Positions 8,830-15,803 of a stretch of DNA of 47,885 bases are shown here, one piece after another (position 1 is the stretch's first letter; each line of letters starts with the position of its first letter). The position numbers were made by a program, and so were the translations under genes. Below the pieces are notes generated by a model. It had not been told where the DNA came from. It did no database searches and saw only the letters and a list, made by a program, of their open reading frames with translations. The DNA is from Muribaculaceae bacterium (GTDB lineage: Bacteria; Bacteroidota; Bacteroidia; Bacteroidales; Muribaculaceae). The stretch is taken from the NCBI GenBank assembly GCA_003979155.1, contig RYWL01000004.1, positions 1 through 47,885 of the forward strand. The letters run 5' to 3'.

Positions 8830-10058
8830 TATTTGTAGAGGTGGTATTTAGCGGATGCTTTTCTGAATGTATCCACGTCTTTATTCCAATAGTCTTCGAT
8901 ATCGGCCACTTTATAGTTTTTGGTGAAGCGGCGGCGAATTTCCTTGCTGCCAGTCACTTTGTCGAACATGTTCATGCGGCTCTGGTCTCCGATGTCGAAG
9001 AGTTTTTTGTCGGGATACATATCGGCAAGCTCCTGCATCACATAGAATTGCGTGAGAGTGATAGGTGCTATATTCTTATCAACCACATAAGCCTCTATAC
9101 CCTGCAGATTCTCGCCCTTGCCGGTGCTGTAGAAAGGCTTGATGTATATGGGGCGGAATTTCATGCCGGGCAAATTGAGGCCGTTCATACGACGTGCGAG
9201 TTCGGGCGCGTCAATCCATTCGGCGCAGAATAGTTTGAAAGGTTCGGTATAGCCAACGCCGATAGAAATGGCGTAGAGCTCGCCCAAAATACCCGACATA
9301 GGATAGTAGAGCGCCGTTTCGGATGTTGGAATATGAGGGGAGGGAAGAACCCACGGCATGCCTGTAGCACGGAAATCCATATCGCGCTTGTATCCTTCCA
9401 TAGGCACAACGGTGAGGTCGGTTTTCTTGCCGCCGGCAATCAGTCGTTCTTCGTTAAGATACATAGCGAGTTCGCCTGGCGTGAGGCCATAGAGATATGG
9501 AATGGGAAATTTGCTGACGAATGAGAAGCACGAGTCTTCCACGATATTGCCCTCTATTTTGTCGCCTCCGATAGGGTTCGGGCGGTCGAGTACCATGAAT
9601 TTCTTGCCTTGCTCGGCGCAGGCTTCCATAGCGGCTCCCATGGTAGAGATGAATGTGAACGAGCGGCAACCGTTATCCTGAATGTCGTATATAAGCACAT
9701 CCACGTCTTTGAGCATTTCGGGTGTGGGTTTGTAGGTCGCTCCATATATGGAGTACATTGGTACTCCTGTGGCTTTGTCGACCGACGCATCGACCTTGTC
9801 GCCGGCATGGACATCGCCGCGTACGCCGTGTTCAGGCGAATAAAGGCCTACGAGTTCTACATCGGGAGCTTCGAAGAGTATATCAATTGTCGACTTGAGA
9901 TTGTTGTCAACTCCTGTGGGGTTGGTTATAAGTCCCACTCGTTTGCCATGGAGTCCTTCGAAGTTGTTGTCGCGGAGAACTTCTATGCCGGGTTTTACCT
10001 GTGCGGCGAGGCTGAGTGTCACCGCAGCGCAAAGAGTCGCTAATATCGTTTGTTTCAT
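8829..10058 (-). CDS. namZ: Exo-beta-N-acetylmuramidase (NamZ family, DUF1343), exported
   Basis: A 409-residue DUF1343 protein with a signal peptide (MKQTILATLCAAVTLSLAAQ). Family landmarks are GLITNPTGVD, YSPEHGVRGD (about residues 74-83), IYDIQDNGCRSFTF, LDRPNPIGGD and PSPHIPTSETALYYP. NamZ of Bacillus subtilis was shown to release MurNAc from the non-reducing end of peptidoglycan fragments, founding this family of glycosidases. Here the enzyme would act in the periplasm and supply free MurNAc to the MurT-like transporter encoded downstream. Its ATG overlaps the ampG-like stop by four bases (10055-10058). Family call is firm; strict exo activity is from the family. Confidence 0.92.
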   Translation of the reverse strand: MKQTILATLCAAVTLSLAAQVKPGIEVLRDNNFEGLHGKRVGLITNPTGVDNNLKSTIDILFEAPDVELVGLYSPEHGVRGDVHAGDKVDASVDKATGVPMYSIYGATYKPTPEMLKDVDVLIYDIQDNGCRSFTFISTMGAAMEACAEQGKKFMVLDRPNPIGGDKIEGNIVEDSCFSFVSKFPIPYLYGLTPGELAMYLNEERLIAGGKKTDLTVVPMEGYKRDMDFRATGMPWVLPSPHIPTSETALYYPMSGILGELYAISIGVGYTEPFKLFCAEWIDAPELARRMNGLNLPGMKFRPIYIKPFYSTGKGENLQGIEAYVVDKNIAPITLTQFYVMQELADMYPDKKLFDIGDQSRMNMFDKVTGSKEIRRRFTKNYKVADIEDYWNKDVDTFRKASAKYHLYK

Positions 10059-11968
10059 TGTTTCTCTATTTTACGTCCGAAGTTCGGGTCAATTTTTATA
10101 AAAGCGCATATGCCGATTGTAGCGGCGCAGCAAATCATTGTCCAGATGAAGAAATGGCGGTAGCCGATTGTCTCCTGTAGCCAGCCTGCAGCCATGCCAG
10201 GCAACATCATGCCAAGAGCCATGAAACCCGTACAGATAGCGTAGTGAGCCGTTTTGTGTTTGCCTTCGGAGAAGTAGATAAGGTAGAGCATATAGGCTGT
10301 AAAGCCGAAGCCATAGCCGAACTGTTCGACGAACACGCAGATGTTTACCGTGAGGAGGCTGTGATCGCTCGCGTAGCTAAGGTAGACAAAAGTGAGGCAT
10401 GTGAGCGACATTGACCATGCCATGGGCCACAGCCACTTTTTGAGGCCGCCTTTTGCCGCTACAATGCCGCCGATTATGCCGCCGAGAGTAAGACCAATGA
10501 TACCGACAGTGCCGTAGACAACGCCTACTTCACCGGTTGTGAGTCCGAGACCACCTTTGTCGATAGGGTCGAGCAGGAACGGATTGATGAGTTTTACAAG
10601 CTGAGCCTCCGGCAGACGGTAAAGCAGCATGAAGGCTATTGCCACCCATGCCTGGGGCTTGTTGAAGAATGATTTGAATGTCTCGAAGAACTCTGCAATG
10701 ATGCTCGATGCAGAGTTGCCGGCTTCATTGTTTCCGTCGCTTGCCGGACGCGGCAGTGCCCAGCTGTGATATGCGGCGACTATGAAGAAGAATGCCGACA
10801 GAACAGCAAAGACAATTGACCATGCAAGTGGTATGTTGCCAGAGGCGCCTTCGAAGCTCGCTGTTGTGGGTTGTGTGAGTTTATGGTCGACTTCGTAGAA
10901 CAGATAAGCGGGTTTGTCCCAGTTGTCGGCGGTGAATATAAAGCGTGTGGAGAGCTTGTTCTGCTCAAGTTTGATGCTTTGGTCGCCCGACTTATGAGTT
11001 ACGTTGAGCACAATCTCCTCGCCCTGCTTCGGTTGTTTGTTGAGACGTACTCCAACAATGGCAAAGTTATTGTCTCGGGCTGTGAATGGCTGACGGTCTT
11101 CGCCGAAATGCTTTTTCACCCATGCGGTGAATGACGAGGGACCCTTGTCGGCAGCAACCGTAGCCTCTCCGGCTGCGGCAGCTTTTGTCTCTGCCACGAC
11201 GAACCCGTTGCGCTCGTTCATATTCTTTACAGAATCGCGCATTATTGCCGAGTAGCGCCCGAATGGCATTGTTTCCTCTTTGCCGTTGACCATCACAGTC
11301 ACCTCTTCGGGCGTATTTACTGCAACATTGATGTCATTTACGGGAGTGAAGAATTCGAGCTCTCCTGCAAGGTCGGACGATGCCGAATATATTGCGTCGA
11401 GCTGTGGCGCTTTCCATTCTGCGGCCGGGTCGGCGTTGACAGTCACAGCCACTGGCGCGAGTCCCGAATTGGTCTCGATGAATCCGGCTATAATCACAAG
11501 CAGACCTTGCCCCGCCACTGTAGCGATGCGATAAAATGTTGAACGAATACCTACATAGAGCGACTGCTCGTGCTCAGTAAGGGCGTGCATATAGAAGCCG
11601 TCGGCTGCTATATCGTGTGTGGCCGAGGTGAAGCCAACAAGCCAGAAAATGGCAAGAGTAAGCTGAAAGAAGAATGGAGCCGGAATGGCGAATGCGATGC
11701 CTGCAAGTGCGAACGCTATTATCCACTGCATGGTGAGCGTCCACCAGCGCTTGGTCTTTATAATGTCGACAAATGGACTCCAGAAGGGTTTGATTACCCA
11801 CGGCAGATAGAGCCAGCCGGTATATAAGGCGATGTCGGTGTTGGAGATGCCGAGACGCTTGTACATAATCACCGAGATTGTCATCACGGCTACGTAAGGC
11901 AGACCTTGCGCAAAGTAAAGCGTCGGAATCCATGCCCAGGGGTTACGTTTGCTTGTGTTTTTCATCAA
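10055..11968 (-). CDS. AmpG-like major facilitator permease with a large periplasmic insert
   Basis: A 637-residue MFS transporter; AmpG proteins import muropeptides or GlcNAc-anhydroMurNAc. The first five membrane helices lie in residues 13-165 (WIPTLYFAQGLPY at the first), including the AmpG-like segments KPFWSPFVD and GFTSATHDIAADGF. Helix six resumes at about residue 379 (NIPLAWSIVFAVLSAFFF). The roughly 210 residues between are soluble and beta-rich and, with an N-in topology, sit in the periplasm. The second helix bundle (residues 440-637) is ordinary and includes GFTAYMLYLIYFSEGKHK. The length is well above the usual AmpG size of 430-490 because of the insert. It starts five bases after the SpoIID gene stop. 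Transport role is by family and context; the insert is discussed as a finding. Confidence 0.88.
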   Translation of the reverse strand: MMKNTSKRNPWAWIPTLYFAQGLPYVAVMTISVIMYKRLGISNTDIALYTGWLYLPWVIKPFWSPFVDIIKTKRWWTLTMQWIIAFALAGIAFAIPAPFFFQLTLAIFWLVGFTSATHDIAADGFYMHALTEHEQSLYVGIRSTFYRIATVAGQGLLVIIAGFIETNSGLAPVAVTVNADPAAEWKAPQLDAIYSASSDLAGELEFFTPVNDINVAVNTPEEVTVMVNGKEETMPFGRYSAIMRDSVKNMNERNGFVVAETKAAAAGEATVAADKGPSSFTAWVKKHFGEDRQPFTARDNNFAIVGVRLNKQPKQGEEIVLNVTHKSGDQSIKLEQNKLSTRFIFTADNWDKPAYLFYEVDHKLTQPTTASFEGASGNIPLAWSIVFAVLSAFFFIVAAYHSWALPRPASDGNNEAGNSASSIIAEFFETFKSFFNKPQAWVAIAFMLLYRLPEAQLVKLINPFLLDPIDKGGLGLTTGEVGVVYGTVGIIGLTLGGIIGGIVAAKGGLKKWLWPMAWSMSLTCLTFVYLSYASDHSLLTVNICVFVEQFGYGFGFTAYMLYLIYFSEGKHKTAHYAICTGFMALGMMLPGMAAGWLQETIGYRHFFIWTMICCAATIGICAFIKIDPNFGRKIEKQ

Positions 11969-11973
11969 AGATA

Positions 11974-13299
11974 TTAATAAAGATTACTGAGAGAGGCTCC
12001 GGGAAAATAGTGGAAAAGAATTTTGTCGAAGGAGTAGCCGCGGGCGCTCATTACGGCAGCACCAATCTGGCACAGACCGACACCATGACCCCAGCCGGCC
12101 CCACGAAGTGTGAATTTGCACGGAACTGCGTCGTCCTCAAAAGTCTCAGTCTCCACAACGAATGCCGACGAATACAGATGGGAAGACGAAAGCGTGCGTC
12201 GTATTTCAAGTTCCTTGCCTATGGTCATGGTGCGTTTCGTTCCGGCGATTTTCAGCCGGACTATGCGACCCGATGTGCCGCGTTCGAGAGGCTCGAGCGA
12301 TATTATTTGGCCAAAGTCGATGCCCGAACGCTCACGAATGAGAGCCGACAGCTCATCCTGAGTATATTCTACCGTCCAGCGGTAAAAGTCGGATGTCTCC
12401 TGGTCGTAATTGTTGAGCACTTGACCGAGAATCCGGGCGTCGGAAGTGTTGCAGAATGCATCCGGAGTTCCGAGAATCCATTTTTTCGCGTTTTCCTCAA
12501 CACGCAGGTCGGGGAAGTCGGTTGTGGTGTCGGAGTCGCGGCGTGCCACGAGATAATGATGATGCCGGGGTTCCCAGCAGTTGTCGAATTCTTCAAATAC
12601 TCCGCCGCAACACTTCGAGAAGCGTGCGTCGCAGAGCTTGCCGCAGTTGTCAGTGAGTACGAGCCCGCGTGTTGCTTCGATAGCTTGCCGCACTGTAGGC
12701 GTGCTCTGACGGGTTATGCCCTGGTAGCGCTGGCAGTGATCGTCGGCGCACACGTCGAAGTTGACATGGTCGTCGCGGTCGTACCAACGGACAATCTCGT
12801 TGTCTGTACGGGTACATGATTTGCAGTTGCAGGTCTCATCCTTGTGCCAGCGCCGCTCAATCTGTGCCAGTATCCAGCTTCGTGAAATCACGGCATGCGC
12901 CTTGAGGAACTCAAGATTGGCCGTGGCGCTCATTTCCGAACTTATAACACTTGTGAGATAACTCTCCACCGGCAGTATGTTGATTAGTGTGATAGCGCCG
13001 TTCTCAACTATAAGGCTTATATTTCCACAGAATTGCTGGGTTTCGCGCCGTTCCCAATGGAAATTAACCCCTATAATTACATCGGAGACCTCAAAAGTGG
13101 CATCGTCACCGGCTGCAGAGAAGTCAAGTCGAGTGTAATTACGTCCTTGCCACTCTATCTTGCCGTTGCGAGTTACGGCGAATGTCTGAGTTCCGGTCAA
13201 AGTGCCGGGAACTTCTGCGCAGCAATAGGGCTGCATCAGCGATATCTGTATCTGAGGAGCGTTCAGAATACCTACTTTGATTGTGGGTTCTCCTTGCAT
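11974..13299 (-). CDS. SpoIID/LytB domain protein, probable peptidoglycan glycan-strand lytic enzyme
   Basis: A 441-residue protein with the SpoIID fold. The catalytic region is ESYLTSVISSEMSATAN at about residues 125-141, where the Glu of SSEM matches the catalytic Glu of SpoIID, followed by FLKAHAVISRSW. The C-terminus has the hallmark GAGWGHGVGLCQIGA and the segment ending in HYFPGASL. A cysteine-rich stretch (CNCKSCTRTDN, then CADDHCQ) lies between. Clostridial and Bacillus SpoIID cleave glycan strands that have lost their peptides. No signal peptide is evident at the N-terminus (MQGEPTIKVGIL), so location is uncertain. It is found between the DUF4922 gene (45-base gap) and ampG (5-base gap) in the salvage series, where it could shorten glycan strands. 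Confidence 0.85.
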   Translation of the reverse strand: MQGEPTIKVGILNAPQIQISLMQPYCCAEVPGTLTGTQTFAVTRNGKIEWQGRNYTRLDFSAAGDDATFEVSDVIIGVNFHWERRETQQFCGNISLIVENGAITLINILPVESYLTSVISSEMSATANLEFLKAHAVISRSWILAQIERRWHKDETCNCKSCTRTDNEIVRWYDRDDHVNFDVCADDHCQRYQGITRQSTPTVRQAIEATRGLVLTDNCGKLCDARFSKCCGGVFEEFDNCWEPRHHHYLVARRDSDTTTDFPDLRVEENAKKWILGTPDAFCNTSDARILGQVLNNYDQETSDFYRWTVEYTQDELSALIRERSGIDFGQIISLEPLERGTSGRIVRLKIAGTKRTMTIGKELEIRRTLSSSHLYSSAFVVETETFEDDAVPCKFTLRGAGWGHGVGLCQIGAAVMSARGYSFDKILFHYFPGASLSNLY

Positions 13300-13344
13300 T
13301 ATCGGATAAGAAAATAGCGTTTAGATAGTATTTTTACGTTTTAC

Positions 13345-14274
13345 TTACATCAGCTTTGCCGCAATTGCGTCTATTTCATCTTTCGACAGGCAGAGCTCGT
13401 CGAAGACACGGCGGATAATGTCGCTGTCGAGGCGTTCGAAGTCTTCGCGGCGAGGAGTGATGAAAACACCACCCATATCTACCGATGCCGGGCTGAGAAG
13501 CATACACTCCGAGCCTTCGGTGCCATAGAACGACGGACGGTGCTTCTTGCGGGGAACGACAAGTGTGCGCACGCCGGCGGCAGTGGCGTAGCAGAGCACG
13601 TTCATCATGGGCTCTGTATCTCCTTCGCCGACAGGAAGAGCTTCATATAATCTGTCAAAAATTATTTCAGCGCTTTCGGCTGAGGTCGAATCTATGACAA
13701 ATACATTGAGCGGCAGGCCGGCTGCAAGTGAGAGTATGGCTCCATCGGCTTCTGCAATTGTCTGAAGTTCGGCGTTTTCGACTGCGTCGCCAATGGTGAG
13801 GAAGTCGGAATTCCCGGCCTGAAAATGCATGTGGTCGGGAGCCGAAGCCCCGCATTTCGGGCCGTTGTAGAACACCGTGTATCCGGAGAGTTCCGACACC
13901 AGCCGTGCCATGTCGGCAATGCGGCCTTTGATAAGTTGCAGGGTGTGGCTGTTGTCGGGAATCGTGAGATGACGGGGAAATATAGGGAAGGGGTTGACAA
14001 GGATAGTGTAGCGTCCTCCCCAGGCAATGCCGCGCTGTTCGGACGGACGGTTGGCATCGCAGAGAAAGCACTTTCGCGCTTTGAGAGATGCCGCGTCGAC
14101 TTTGGCTCCCGACGATACTATTCGCGCCGGGTTGAACTGTACCTTCATGGGCATGCCTGGCATGTCAATTTCTTTGACCTCGACATTTTCGAGGGCTTTG
14201 AAATTGGCAGCGGCAAGTGGCCACTCGGCAAGCTGAGCATTTATGAACGTATCTATTTTATCGGCTGTCGGCAT
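13345..14274 (-). CDS. DUF4922 protein, HIT/GalT-like nucleotidyltransferase or phosphorylase fold
   Basis: A 309-residue soluble protein of the DUF4922 family. It carries a CFLCDANRP motif at about residue 70 (zinc-like CxxC as in GalT relatives), an IPRHLTIPDN-type segment near 115, and DHMHFQAG at about residue 150. The H-x-H-x-Q core resembles the active site of the histidine-triad GalT/Ap4A-phosphorylase branch (HPHxQ). This suggests nucleotidyl transfer or phosphorolysis of a nucleotide sugar, but no biochemical role is known to me. The ATG overlaps the stop of the glycosyltransferase gene at 14274, so the two are likely made together. Family call is good; function is unknown. Confidence 0.75.
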   Translation of the reverse strand: MPTADKIDTFINAQLAEWPLAAANFKALENVEVKEIDMPGMPMKVQFNPARIVSSGAKVDAASLKARKCFLCDANRPSEQRGIAWGGRYTILVNPFPIFPRHLTIPDNSHTLQLIKGRIADMARLVSELSGYTVFYNGPKCGASAPDHMHFQAGNSDFLTIGDAVENAELQTIAEADGAILSLAAGLPLNVFVIDSTSAESAEIIFDRLYEALPVGEGDTEPMMNVLCYATAAGVRTLVVPRKKHRPSFYGTEGSECMLLSPASVDMGGVFITPRREDFERLDSDIIRRVFDELCLSKDEIDAIAAKLM

Positions 14275-15740
14275 TATTTATTCTGTTTGTTGAGAGCTAT
14301 ACGTGCTTCAAGTTCCCAGGTGCGGATACGGTCTTTATAAAGGTCGTTGGCGTTCACTTTATTTATGTCGAGTGCTGCGTCTGAATTGTCCTCCCAGCGA
14401 CGGCAGTTGTAAACAACGTCGTAGACACGTCCTATCTGATTCTTGCGTGAGAAAGCCAGTCCGAGAGCGTAGTCTTCGCCATAGGAAGTGTTGGGCACCA
14501 TGATTTCGCGGAGCATGGGTGTGTAGAACGCACGCGGAGCACCGAGCCCGTTGATGCGGAGGGCATTGTTGCGTCCGTTCTCGGGAGTCCATTCGCGGTG
14601 GTCGATAATGCCCGGCGGAATAGTATTGAGTTCTATGTCGGTGAGGCGGTATGTTCCGACAACCATGCCCGAATTATTATCGTAGAAAGCCTTTACCATT
14701 TTGGCGAGAGTATTCTCGTCGGAGTATACGTCGTCGGAGTCGAGCTGCACGCAAAATTTGCCTGCTTTGCTGTGGTGAGCGCCTACATTCCAGCATCCGC
14801 CGATGCCGAGGTCATCGCGTTCGGGTACGATATGTATCAGACGTTCGTCGTCTTTGAACTCGTCGATAGCCTCTGTGGTGCCGTCGGTAGAGTGGTTGTC
14901 GATGATGATGAGATTAAACTTGAAGTCGGCTTTCTGAGAGAGGACGCTACGGATTGCGTCGCGTATTGTGCGCACACGGTTGCGGACGGGGATTATTACT
15001 GATGCCTCATATTCGAAATCGCCTTTGTCGAATTCGATTTTGTCGAATACGGGCTCGAGATATGCGCCTACGGCTTTGAGATGCTCTGTGCATGCTTCCT
15101 CCATTTCAATCTGCACGCCACGGTTCTTCGGGTCGACGTAATCAAAGATTTTTTCGCCGGATTTACGCGTGTCGAGTTCAACGTCGCTGTAAAGGTACTC
15201 ATTGATGTGAACAATGGGTGCAATACGGCTGAGGCGGAGTCGCAAATCGTAGAGGCCTGCAGCAGTATATTCACGGTCGATGCCGGCAGCGGCTGTACGG
15301 AAGTCTTTGTTGCTGAAGAAAAGCACCGAGCCGAAATTGAAATTGTCGCGGAGCGAGCCCTTCTGATAGTCAATTACGGGCGACGCTGTGCGTTTGCCTT
15401 CGGAAACGCTGTAGTGGTCGGCATAGAGCATGCCGGCCTGCGTGTCGGCAGCTATTTTTACGAAGCGGTCGATAGCGAGATATCCGGGCACGAGATGATT
15501 GTACTTGGTATAGAGGAGAATGTAGTCGGCATTGGCGGCATCGGCGATTTTCTTCATTGTTGCCGATGAGTTTATGCTATCGATATGTATTAGGTCGCAA
15601 CCGAGGCATGGTTTTGCTGTTGCGTCGGTCGACAGAAGGGTTATCTTTTCTACAAGAGCGCTTTCACGCAGCGAGGCCACGGTTGCTTTAATCTGGGCTT
15701 CGCCGGCAAAAGGAAGAAAGCACTGAACGGTTGGTTTCAT
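14274..15740 (-). CDS. Two-domain family 2 glycosyltransferase
   Basis: A 488-residue cytoplasmic protein with two GT-A-like halves. The N-terminal half (residues 1-230) begins QCFLPFAGEAQIKATVASLR and contains YILLYTKYNHLVPG, but I see no good DxD motif. The C-terminal half (from about 247) is a standard GT2: ASVIIPVRNRVRTIRDAI, IIDNHSTDGT, GGCWNVGAHHSKAG, then LDSDDVYSDE with the metal-binding DxD at about residue 340 and YGEDYALGLAF near 425. It probably moves a sugar from a nucleotide donor. It follows the amidase gene by 63 bases and overlaps the DUF4922 gene by one base. Donor and acceptor are unknown; the pairing with a GalT-like protein suggests they act on one sugar. Confidence 0.82.
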   Translation of the reverse strand: MKPTVQCFLPFAGEAQIKATVASLRESALVEKITLLSTDATAKPCLGCDLIHIDSINSSATMKKIADAANADYILLYTKYNHLVPGYLAIDRFVKIAADTQAGMLYADHYSVSEGKRTASPVIDYQKGSLRDNFNFGSVLFFSNKDFRTAAAGIDREYTAAGLYDLRLRLSRIAPIVHINEYLYSDVELDTRKSGEKIFDYVDPKNRGVQIEMEEACTEHLKAVGAYLEPVFDKIEFDKGDFEYEASVIIPVRNRVRTIRDAIRSVLSQKADFKFNLIIIDNHSTDGTTEAIDEFKDDERLIHIVPERDDLGIGGCWNVGAHHSKAGKFCVQLDSDDVYSDENTLAKMVKAFYDNNSGMVVGTYRLTDIELNTIPPGIIDHREWTPENGRNNALRINGLGAPRAFYTPMLREIMVPNTSYGEDYALGLAFSRKNQIGRVYDVVYNCRRWEDNSDAALDINKVNANDLYKDRIRTWELEARIALNKQNK

Positions 15741-15803
15741 CTTTGTTATGTTGTTTTTAATAGTTAGCGGTTGTTGTTAGTGTTGTGGCTTTTAACCAGC
15801 TGC

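Noticed and set aside
11878-12819. Plus-strand 313-codon frame
   Set aside because: Opposite the AmpG start and the SpoIID gene; no domain recognisable.
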